Shown one piece after another: positions 1 to 5,471 of a stretch of DNA of 6,434 nucleotides. Origin of the DNA: Mageeibacillus sp. UBA1257 (GTDB taxonomy: Bacteria; Bacillota; Clostridia; UBA1212; UBA1257); contig DBVT01000064.1 in NCBI GenBank assembly GCA_002308775.1, positions 1 through 6,434 of the forward strand, given 5' to 3'. The translations under genes and the position numbers were made by a program. How positions within the stretch are numbered: the first letter of the stretch is position 1; every line of letters starts with the position of its first letter. The notes below the pieces were generated by a model. The model saw only the letters and a program-made list of their open reading frames with translations, ran no database searches and was not told where the DNA came from.

Positions 1-27
1 CCGGGATCGATGAAGATGTTCGTGAGG

Positions 28-56
28 ATTATATTGATAAACGATTAAAATGTCAA
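28..56 (-). promoter_or_regulatory. Consensus sigma-70/sigma-A type promoter pointing left
   Basis: Read on the minus strand, bases 56-51 are TTGACA and bases 33-28 are TATAAT, with exactly 17 bases between them. This is a full match to the housekeeping -35/-10 consensus at optimal spacing. Transcription would start near base 20 and run leftward off the window, so the gene it serves is not visible. It lies past the terminator that closes the pilus operon and just beside a large palindrome. The alternative is that bases 3-92 are the end of a rightward coding region and the match is chance, which is why confidence is moderate. Confidence 0.55.
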
Positions 57-62
57 CTTTCT

Positions 63-100
63 CTAACGGTTCAACCTGCTTCAGCAGGTTGAACCGTTAG
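63..100. repeat. Perfect inverted repeat, 18-bp arms around a 2-base centre
   Basis: Bases 63-80 are the exact reverse complement of bases 83-100, with only TC between them. No T-run follows on either strand, so it is a poor rho-independent terminator by itself. It ends 6 bases upstream of the leftward -35 box at 51-56, which fits an operator for an activator or repressor of the next gene to the left. It could also be a strong RNA hairpin at the 3' end of a gene read rightward, whose possible stop codon (90-92) lies inside it. The symmetry is seen directly; the role is inferred. Confidence 0.7.
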
Positions 101-134
101 CCTCCTTATTATGCCCCGGTCGGTCTTCATTTAA

Positions 135-171
135 CAAAAAACAGCCCTTCTTTTCGAAGAGCTGTTTTTTG
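135..171 (-). terminator. Rho-independent terminator closing the pilus operon
   Basis: Arms 135-150 and 156-171 form a 16-pair stem with a 5-base loop (151-155). On the minus strand the stem is fully paired including one G-U wobble (bases 160/146), the loop is GAAAA, and the descending arm ends in GCTG plus six Ts. On the plus strand the same position is a C-A mismatch, so the leftward direction looks like the selected one, although the T-runs at 165-170 and 174-179 would let it work rightward too. It lies about 170 bases past the stop of the last pilus gene, with no other candidate terminator between. Confidence 0.85.
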
Positions 172-342
172 CATTTTTTGCCGATCATTCAGATCAGATC
201 ATTTCGTTTTTGATTATTCTGCGAAAGATCTTTTCTTTTTGTAACAGCCGCCGCGAGGCAAACTGTATTGAGTCCTGCTTCTGCGAGCGCTGATTCGATC
301 TCGATTTACTGCTATGTCTTGTCAGCTATGCAGTTATCGCTT
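172..342. other. Intergenic stretch without a recognisable gene
   Basis: This is the 3' untranslated region between the last operon gene and the terminator. Neither strand shows an open frame with a ribosome binding site and a credible protein. A small direct repeat of GATCATT (183-189 and 197-203) and several GATC tetramers are present, but nothing identifies a function. A rightward open frame starting at 268 runs into the antisense of the last gene and has no convincing ribosome binding site. Confidence 0.5.
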
Positions 343-870
343 TTATTCCTTCGTGACAGTAAAGCCGCTCACGGCAACGAAGCTGTCGTCCTTTGTTACA
401 AGAAACACCGTTACCCCGTCGCATTCGATCCGATTGTACAGGCCTTCTCCGCTTTTCGACGCCTCTATCATTATTTTTCCTTCCGAACCGTCATCATATC
501 CTGCGATTTTTCCTGCCATTCTGCTCGCCGCGATCTTCAGATAGCCGCTGTTTCCGATCTTGTTTGAGGGTATATCTTCTTCATATCTCGTCCCCGATGT
601 ATTGATGCCGACGACCTGCTTCGGATAGAGAAAGACAGTTCCGCAAAAGTCCTCATTTCCCAGCAGGGAGCGCAGTTTCGCGGTGTATTTTTCATCATCT
701 ATTTCGATAGTATCACTGACGGAACAGTAAGATGAAAGCATCTTTCCCGCAAGATTCATATCCTGCTTTGTTGAGCGCTTTTTTATGCAGCTCGTCTTCG
801 CTGTAAACCCGGAGAAAAATACAGTCACGGTGAATATCGCGGCAGCAAGCCATGTAAAAAGTTCCTGCAT
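343..870 (-). CDS. Small single-pass membrane protein, possible minor pilin/pseudopilin (175 aa)
   Basis: I do not recognise a named family. The product has one hydrophobic helix at about residues 5-24, only a few residues after the start, then a basic patch (KKRSTK, 30-35) and a roughly 140-residue polar domain rich in predicted beta strands, for example 130-175. This is the layout of TadE-like or pseudopilin subunits and matches the three genes upstream of it. Cysteines sit at 28, 49, 76 and 150; two or more could form disulfides outside the cell. The ATG follows an AAAGGAGA ribosome binding site with good spacing and lies 20 bases after the preceding stop. It is the last gene of the operon, with a terminator about 170 bases on. 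A role as filament or tip subunit is inferred from position and topology only. Confidence 0.7.
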   Translation of the reverse strand: MQELFTWLAAAIFTVTVFFSGFTAKTSCIKKRSTKQDMNLAGKMLSSYCSVSDTIEIDDEKYTAKLRSLLGNEDFCGTVFLYPKQVVGINTSGTRYEEDIPSNKIGNSGYLKIAASRMAGKIAGYDDGSEGKIMIEASKSGEGLYNRIECDGVTVFLVTKDDSFVAVSGFTVTKE

Positions 871-890
871 GATTTTCAGTCTCCTTTATT

Positions 891-1301
891 TCACTCTATA
901 ACTGCCCTTTTTATCGCCGAGCATCTGACCTGCCTTCCGACCATTCGCTCAACCAAAGACGCGTCCGTACAGTAAACGGCGATCGTCACCAGATCTCCCC
1001 TTTTGAGCGTCGCGCCGACGACATGATCGTATCCGTAAAACACGTCCCGATATCCGTTTTCATCCCGCGTTTCAAGCACCAGATCTACAGTGAAATCTCC
1101 GTATTTTGAAAGGGCCTCGTAAAATAGTCTGTAGTTTTCTTCCGAAAATTCTCCTTTTGTGCTCACTGTCTCGGCGTAGTCATAGCATATATCGCTTATT
1201 CGCTCGTCCTCCGCGACAAAAATGTAAAACGACACAGTCACAAGTACAAGGAATGAAAGCATTGCGCAAGATATGACGCTTCCGATAATTTTAGCGCTCA
1301 T
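891..1301 (-). CDS. TadE/DUF4320-like small membrane protein, putative pilus subunit (136 aa)
   Basis: An N-terminal hydrophobic helix spans about residues 5-29, followed by a polar domain. Residues 42-78 (AETVSTKGEFSEENY... then TVDLVLETRD) resemble a pattern I know from small pilin-like proteins of Clostridia, in which a Thr-x-Gly-x-(I/F)-(S/T) turn leads into a helix, then a G and a beta strand of the form (Y/T)-x-V-x-L-E. The later segment 93-112 (VVGATLKRGDLVTIAVYC) looks like paired strands. DUF4320 membership is a recollection of the pattern, not a search result. No GxxxxE(Y) prepilin cleavage motif is visible. Start choice: the ATG is preceded by GAAAGGG about 9 bases upstream, a weaker site than those of its neighbours. 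A 98-base non-coding gap separates it from the gene before it, unlike the rest of the operon. It is likely an extracellular or membrane-tethered filament component. Confidence 0.7.
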   Translation of the reverse strand: MSAKIIGSVISCAMLSFLVLVTVSFYIFVAEDERISDICYDYAETVSTKGEFSEENYRLFYEALSKYGDFTVDLVLETRDENGYRDVFYGYDHVVGATLKRGDLVTIAVYCTDASLVERMVGRQVRCSAIKRAVIE

Positions 1302-1400
1302 TTTTACACCGGCCCTTTCTTCTTAAGATCAAATGATCCGATCACGTGAAAACGATCGTCAGGACAAACCGTCCTCAAACTGTTTCTGCACGAGTCACTC
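1302..1400 (-). other. Intergenic gap inside the operon after the 124-aa pilin-like gene
   Basis: This is the only sizeable gap between genes in the operon. It holds two weak dyads: AGGAC/GTCCT arms at 1361-1365 and 1371-1375 with a 5-base loop, and CGATC/GATCG arms at 1339-1343 and 1354-1358. Neither is followed by a T-run, so I do not call a terminator. A transcript-processing or stability element that lowers expression of the two downstream genes relative to the pilin-like gene is possible but unproven. I see no small open frame and no clear promoter. Confidence 0.4.
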
Positions 1401-1775
1401 TTACGCCGCAGCAGGCCATGGTGTGACAACAATATAGTCGATACTCGTGCTTCCGGCACTTTCGTAGAACTTCGTGACTTTGTAAAGGCCGCCTTCATCC
1501 AGTTTTGTATCGAGGTTCGAAGTTGTCACGAGGTTGTCATTCGACTGAGATCCAAGGTAGACTTCGTATCCGATGATCACGCCCTGTCTCACATAATTCT
1601 TCGCTCCCTGTCCCGAAATGACGTCAGATTCATTGAGAACCGCGTTGAGTTTCGCCTGTTCTGTAGTTACCGAGTCAGACGCGTCCTTGAAGCCTCCGAT
1701 CTGTCCGATGATCGCATAGCTTATAAGGCCAAGCGTCAAAACGATTATTACTATCGTTGCTATTACTTTCTCCAT
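1401..1775 (-). CDS. Putative pilin-like subunit (124 aa)
   Basis: The protein begins MEKVIATIVIIVLTLGLISYAIIG: a hydrophobic helix from about residue 4 to 24 almost at the N-terminus, then a small polar domain rich in Ser, Thr, Asn and Asp, ending PWPAAA. The low-complexity, weakly charged exterior with many beta-type residues is what a filament subunit would show. It seems related to the gene just upstream: both start MEK(V/I)I with an IVI core and both carry a C-terminal block of the form DT-x-x-DE ... Y-x-V (here residues 89-100). No GxxxxE prepilin peptidase site is seen, so it may be inserted unprocessed or cut at an unusual site. The ribosome binding site GGAAGGAG overlaps the end of the upstream gene (3 bases between stop and start), so translation is probably coupled. 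It is the likeliest abundant subunit of the four because of its strong binding site and the gap behind it; that is inference. Confidence 0.75.
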   Translation of the reverse strand: MEKVIATIVIIVLTLGLISYAIIGQIGGFKDASDSVTTEQAKLNAVLNESDVISGQGAKNYVRQGVIIGYEVYLGSQSNDNLVTTSNLDTKLDEGGLYKVTKFYESAGSTSIDYIVVTPWPAAA

Positions 1776-1778
1776 TTT

Positions 1779-2162
1779 TTAAACTCCTTCCACAAAAATA
1801 AATCTTGGTTTTCCGTTTATGTCATACACAAACGAATAATAATTCTTTTCTCTTTTTACACGGTAGTCGCTTTCGTCGTAATCCGTGTCAAAAAAGGTCT
1901 TGCTGCCGCTCTGTCCGTTTACAGTGACAGACACATCAGGATCGAACGCGTAAAATCTTATTGCCGCGATGACATCCGAGCCGCATATCCACTCGCGGTC
2001 AGGTATGTCGGGCTTTATGATCTCCTTGATCTTTTCGTTGTAATCTGCCTGTCCCGCCATTTCGGAGACGAGCTCCTGATTCGCGCGGTAGAGCGGTATA
2101 ACGCTCACCAAAAGCGCCAGAAAAAGAGCGCCTATGACTATTTCAGAAATGATTTTCTCCAT
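1779..2162 (-). CDS. Putative pilin-like/TadE-like subunit (127 aa)
   Basis: The sequence begins MEKIISEIVIGALFLALLVSVIPLY, with a transmembrane helix at about residues 6-24 directly after a three-to-five-residue cytoplasmic tip. A charged helical linker (27-50) follows, then a domain with ICGSDVIAAIRFY (59-71) and VSVTVNG (77-83). The G-S-D-V-I-x-A-I-R element followed by a short beta strand is a pattern I associate with small pilin-like proteins in Clostridial Tad-like clusters. The block FDTDYDESDYRV (91-102) has a counterpart in the next gene, supporting paralogy. The start is well supported by AGGAGG five bases ahead of the ATG, 12 bases after the stop of the TadC-like gene. No prepilin leader motif is seen. 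Role: filament or pseudopilus subunit assembled by the ATPase and platform proteins encoded upstream, inferred from context. Confidence 0.75.
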   Translation of the reverse strand: MEKIISEIVIGALFLALLVSVIPLYRANQELVSEMAGQADYNEKIKEIIKPDIPDREWICGSDVIAAIRFYAFDPDVSVTVNGQSGSKTFFDTDYDESDYRVKREKNYYSFVYDINGKPRFIFVEGV

Positions 2163-2174
2163 AAAAGCCTCCTG

Positions 2175-2825
2175 TCACAGATAATCTTCGAGAGTGAGCA
2201 TCGAAAGCCACGGTCCCAAAAGCCAGAGCATGAGGATCGTGATGATCAGAAACATTCCTACTACGCCCACGATATTGATGATCTCGATCTTCTTTTTCAC
2301 GAATCTGGCGTATTCTCTCTGTTCCCTCTCGAAATCCTCTTCGATGCTTTTTACTGCCTTGTCAAAATCGTAATTCGCGGCCATATTGAGCTTTTCACAA
2401 AAGAGTTTCAAGGCGAGATCGTCAGTCTCTTTGAGCAGATTCGTGTAAAATATCTCCATATTCATATTGCTCTTTTTATGGTTTTCGAGAATGTTTTCAA
2501 GCAGTTCCCGATAGTAAAATGACCTCGGTATGAGCGTCTTGATAACTCTCACAAAATCAGCCGGTTTTACGCTTCCGCTTATTACGAAAAGCTTTTTAAG
2601 GAACCGCAGCTCTCTCGCCTTTTTGCTCTTTTCTCTGCTTTTCACAAGCTTCGTTATCAGTTCCGGAATGAAAAACGATATGCACGCGGCGCAAAGCGCG
2701 ACCGTGATCTGAAGGGCAATATTGACGTTTTCACCTATGCCTGCCAGCTTGTTCGTAACGATTATCGCCGCTCCCGCTGCAAGAGCAACAAAAAAGAAAA
2801 TGAGATTGTTTTTAAGCTTTTTCAT
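2175..2825 (-). CDS. tadC: TadC-like type II secretion F-domain platform protein (216 aa)
   Basis: This is an integral cytoplasmic-membrane protein with predicted helices at about 8-24, 36-55 and 181-205, and a charged helical cytoplasmic domain between (60-180). That domain shows the type II secretion F (GspF/TadC) style of long amphipathic helices: FYYRELLENILENHKKSNMN, then LALKLFCEKLNMAANYDFDKA, then a basic stretch before the last helix. Its job in known systems is to form the inner-membrane platform, with TadB, on which the ATPase works. At 216 residues it is shorter than the roughly 300 typical of TadC and has one helix after the F domain. Start choice: a GTG at 2828 and an ATG at 2825 are adjacent; the ATG has better spacing (7 bases) from GGAAGG and overlaps the upstream stop by one base (TGATG), so I prefer it. 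The TadC rather than TadB label follows from gene order and length. Confidence 0.8.
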   Translation of the reverse strand: MKKLKNNLIFFFVALAAGAAIIVTNKLAGIGENVNIALQITVALCAACISFFIPELITKLVKSREKSKKARELRFLKKLFVISGSVKPADFVRVIKTLIPRSFYYRELLENILENHKKSNMNMEIFYTNLLKETDDLALKLFCEKLNMAANYDFDKAVKSIEEDFEREQREYARFVKKKIEIINIVGVVGMFLIITILMLWLLGPWLSMLTLEDYL

Positions 2826-3799
2826 CACTTTTCCTTCCTTTCGAGCAGAAAAATCGTCAAAATCAGCAGAAATACAGACGCAATATAGACGGCAGCATAG
2901 ATCGTTCCGGTGATCCCGACATAGTATTCCGAAGACGAGCTTTCGAGTATGCTGTTGTTAAAAGCCGCCGCCAGAGGGAGGAGAGGTATGAATAAAAGTG
3001 ACATTACGGAATATCCCAGAGATGCCTGTCTTACGTCCTTCCTGTTTTCAAGCTCTTCTATGACATCCTCCGTGACAGTATCAAATTGCGCTTTTACCAC
3101 ATCGTCTCCCCCGTTGTAATATGCATGGCTGATGAGTTCCAGCATCAAAGTCACGTATTCTCCCGCGTATTTTTCCTCCGTCTCGGCAAAAGTCGATCTT
3201 ATCTTCTCCATGTCGTTCTGCTTGAGAGCGTCATATATCCTGATCATCTCCCTTTTTACTATCGGCTGAAAATCGTCCATACTCGCCGCTATCGCCTTCA
3301 TAATGTTTCCTCGGCTCGCATATCTTGAATTGAGTATTCTGAGCGTCTCGGGCAGATGCTTCGTAAAAGCCGACACCGATATTTCGGAAATACCGACAAA
3401 CAAAAGCGCTATGCCTCCGGCGAAAAGAAGTGAATAGACAGCTCCCATATACCAGAGAGGATAAGTGGCGGCGGTCATGATGCATGAAAAGGAAATTGTC
3501 AGAATCGCGGAAGTCAGAAGGCTCGTCACGGCAATTCCTTCGTTGTACGCTGTGCTTTTCGTGTTGAATACTGAAAATCTGAGCGCCATTTCGTGAATAA
3601 ACGAAGAAATGTACTTGTTTTTACTCAAAAAATCCTTGATTTTCCCGTTTTTCGCGGTAAAAACCTTTTGCCGCTCAATGCTTCCGACCTTCGCGGTCTC
3701 CCTTCTTTTGAGTATCCCGACGATCAGAAATGCCGCGAAAGAGGCCGCTCCCGCAAGAAGCAAAGCGATAAAGATCACAAAATATCCGTCAATTTTCAT
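2825..3799 (-). CDS. tadB: TadB-like type II secretion F-domain platform protein (324 aa)
   Basis: The family's role is to anchor the pilus motor in the cytoplasmic membrane and pass ATPase motion to the growing filament. Predicted membrane helices lie at about 7-30, 88-108, 115-137, 262-280 and 296-319. The cytoplasmic F domain at roughly 140-260 contains the hallmarks of TadB: LPETLRILNSRYASRGNIMKAI (149-170, matching the usual LPxxLxxLxxxLxxGxxLxxAI), EYVTLMLELISHAYYNGGDDVVKAQF (214-239, with the Gly-Gly turn) and a final ENRKDVRQAS before the third membrane pair. Length is normal for the family. The open frame continues upstream to 3931, but that extension is inside the ATPase gene. I place the start at the ATG at 3799, which follows GGAGG by 10 bases and puts a membrane helix at the N-terminus. 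It overlaps the end of the ATPase gene by 11 bases, indicating coupled translation. Confidence 0.87.
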   Translation of the reverse strand: MKIDGYFVIFIALLLAGAASFAAFLIVGILKRRETAKVGSIERQKVFTAKNGKIKDFLSKNKYISSFIHEMALRFSVFNTKSTAYNEGIAVTSLLTSAILTISFSCIMTAATYPLWYMGAVYSLLFAGGIALLFVGISEISVSAFTKHLPETLRILNSRYASRGNIMKAIAASMDDFQPIVKREMIRIYDALKQNDMEKIRSTFAETEEKYAGEYVTLMLELISHAYYNGGDDVVKAQFDTVTEDVIEELENRKDVRQASLGYSVMSLLFIPLLPLAAAFNNSILESSSSEYYVGITGTIYAAVYIASVFLLILTIFLLERKEK

Positions 3800-5471
3800 T
3801 CGCTTTTTTCCTCCGTTCCGAGAACATTTTTCTGATATCGCCGATCTCTTCGGCTCCGACATATCTTTCCATCTTTCTGAAATACTTTTCCGAAGGTGAC
3901 ATGAAAGAATCCCAGCAGTCGCTCGAGGCATTGTACGCGAAAAGCTTTCTCATCTCATACCTCTTTCCCGAAAGTCTGCTCCTTTCGGACATTATCTTCA
4001 GTTTCAAAAGCGTCTTTCGTAAGAACTCCTCGTTTTCCTCATTTTCCTGCCATTTCTCCGTTTCGATCAGCTGATCTGACAGAAACTCCTCATCGGGGAG
4101 ACATATCTCATGTATCGTCTCCGCAACTATCCTGCCTTTTGCAAGTCTCCGAAGGTGTATCACCAGATCGATCGCTCCGGCGGCGTCATCCTCTGCCGCA
4201 TCTTTTGAGTTGTACATATCCGTCCTCAGCATAAGATTTCTGAGATTCGGTATGGTCTCCGCGGGCGAAAGAGAGTGCATCGTTCCGCAAACTCCGGCAT
4301 TGAGTCTCATCGCCGCGTTGATCATCTCCGACACTTCCTCCGGAAGAGTTATCTCTCCTACGACAATGATATCTCTTGACGTTTTAAGGAGGTATGCGAA
4401 GCACTGAGAGAGCGTCTTTTTGCTGTTTTCGACGAGCGTTATGACATTTTTACCGGGGTATTTCAAACCTGTCTGCAGCTCATTTTGAGCGTCCAGAACG
4501 CCTATTCCCCAATAATCCGGGTATTTTTCGAGCATCGCGAGTAAAAAAGTACTTTTCCCGACGCCCATGTCAGAGCCCGTCACCAGAAAACTTCCTCTTC
4601 CCCTTTGATTCATGCAGAGAAACCTGTAGATATCTCCGTCTATCGTTCCGAATCTGTCCCTCATTTCCTCGAGCGTTATAACGTTAAGGTTGAATATCCT
4701 CTCGTTGTAATAAACGTCCGAATCAAAAGGAGTGACGTCAAACGCGGCGACAGAGATCCTGCTTGAGTTGTTTTTCGCTGTCACGAGGATCGGATTCTGC
4801 CTGTCGAAATTGAGAGCGGAATTTTGTGTCGTCTTCTTCTGGATGTTTATCAATACGCTTGTATCCGCCATCCGGAGAAACGGAAGTCTCACCTTTCTGC
4901 CTCTGAATATCACATAGATATAGTTTGCGCTGAGCATTCCGATCTCGTTGATATCCTGATACTGCAGCGAATCGATGCAGTCCTGTCCGTAAACATATGC
5001 GTACATTCTCTCGGCTACAAATCTGAGTTTTTCCTCCCGTTTTAAATACTTTTTTTGTATTCTTCCTTCGGAATTCTCTGTTTTTACCGCTTTTCTGAGC
5101 ATTTCGCTGTCAAAAATGTCTTCTTCCGCGTACTTCGCAAGTACATTCGCAAAGCTCTCTCCGTCTGTAAGCATCTCAAAGATCACGTCGTCTTCGTTGT
5201 TTTCGATGTTTTCAAAATCAACGAGTCCCGCAAGAACCCTCGCAAGATTTCCTCCCGCCTGATTTTCAATGACTTCGGAAAAATATCCGACTATCTTATC
5301 CCTCGCTTGCCTGTCTCCGAGTGCGGCATTGTCCTTGACTTCCGAAAATGAAGCCACTGCAAGTTCTGCCTCCCTTTGACCCGTTCCGCGTATCCTCCTG
5401 TACAGGTCGGCATCCGTAAGAGCGTTTTCGAGTATTCTTTTCGTCCATTCAAGCTCTGCCCCTTCTCTCAA
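3789..5471 (-). CDS. cpaF: CpaF/TadA-type secretion ATPase (560 aa)
   Basis: This is a hexameric cytoplasmic ATPase of the VirB11/PulE/CpaF superfamily that powers pilus assembly. An acidic helical region (1-155) comes first. The N-terminal domain typical of CpaF spans about 156-250, including NFDRQNPILVTAKNNSSRIS (221-240, the 'ld..P...a...GSR' element). The motor domain follows: P-loop SDMGVGKS (300-307), Asp box GVLDAQNEL (324-332), Walker B DIIVVGE (367-373), His box GTMHS (396-400) and AIDLVIHL (433-440). Two departures stand out: Ser replaces the first Gly of the P-loop (with a Gly one residue earlier), and Thr375 stands where GE(V/I)R has Arg. The core catalytic Lys306, Ser307, Glu373 and His399 remain. 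A charged tail (465-560) follows. Start: TTG overlapping the cpaB-like stop (TTGA), with GGAGAG eight bases upstream; there is no in-frame ATG nearby. Confidence 0.9.
   Translation of the reverse strand: MREGAELEWTKRILENALTDADLYRRIRGTGQREAELAVASFSEVKDNAALGDRQARDKIVGYFSEVIENQAGGNLARVLAGLVDFENIENNEDDVIFEMLTDGESFANVLAKYAEEDIFDSEMLRKAVKTENSEGRIQKKYLKREEKLRFVAERMYAYVYGQDCIDSLQYQDINEIGMLSANYIYVIFRGRKVRLPFLRMADTSVLINIQKKTTQNSALNFDRQNPILVTAKNNSSRISVAAFDVTPFDSDVYYNERIFNLNVITLEEMRDRFGTIDGDIYRFLCMNQRGRGSFLVTGSDMGVGKSTFLLAMLEKYPDYWGIGVLDAQNELQTGLKYPGKNVITLVENSKKTLSQCFAYLLKTSRDIIVVGEITLPEEVSEMINAAMRLNAGVCGTMHSLSPAETIPNLRNLMLRTDMYNSKDAAEDDAAGAIDLVIHLRRLAKGRIVAETIHEICLPDEEFLSDQLIETEKWQENEENEEFLRKTLLKLKIMSERSRLSGKRYEMRKLFAYNASSDCWDSFMSPSEKYFRKMERYVGAEEIGDIRKMFSERRKKANEN
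3810..3814 (-). promoter_or_regulatory. Ribosome binding site fixing the TadB-like start
   Basis: GGAGG on the minus strand, 10 bases before the ATG at 3799 and inside the last codons of the ATPase gene. It decides for the 324-residue product rather than the longer open frame beginning at 3931, which has coding content from the ATPase frame and no membrane-helix start. Confidence 0.7.

Noticed and set aside
3..92. Rightward open frame from the left edge to a TGA, 29 codons, which could be the C-terminus of a gene ending inside the palindrome
   Set aside because: Too short to recognise, no homology clue, and it coincides with an exact leftward promoter and a palindrome. Kept only as the alternative explanation of that region.
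183..203. Direct repeat GATCATT and clustered GATC tetramers
   Set aside because: Two short copies only; GATC is common throughout the window, so there is no reason to infer an origin or regulator site.
268..567. Rightward 99-codon open frame
   Set aside because: It has no convincing ribosome binding site, an implausible composition, and is mostly antisense to the 175-residue membrane protein gene.
1339..1375. Small dyads considered as a terminator inside the operon
   Set aside because: Five-base stems without a T-run on either strand are too weak to call a terminator.
1304..1498. Leftward 64-codon frame spanning the gap and the end of the 124-residue gene
   Set aside because: It overlaps a well-supported gene in another frame, lacks a ribosome binding site, and its product looks like random Arg/Ser-rich sequence.
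2825..3931. Longer TadB-like start giving 368 residues
   Set aside because: The extra 44 residues lie in the ATPase gene and lack a good ribosome binding site. The ATG at 3799 has GGAGG and begins at a membrane helix.
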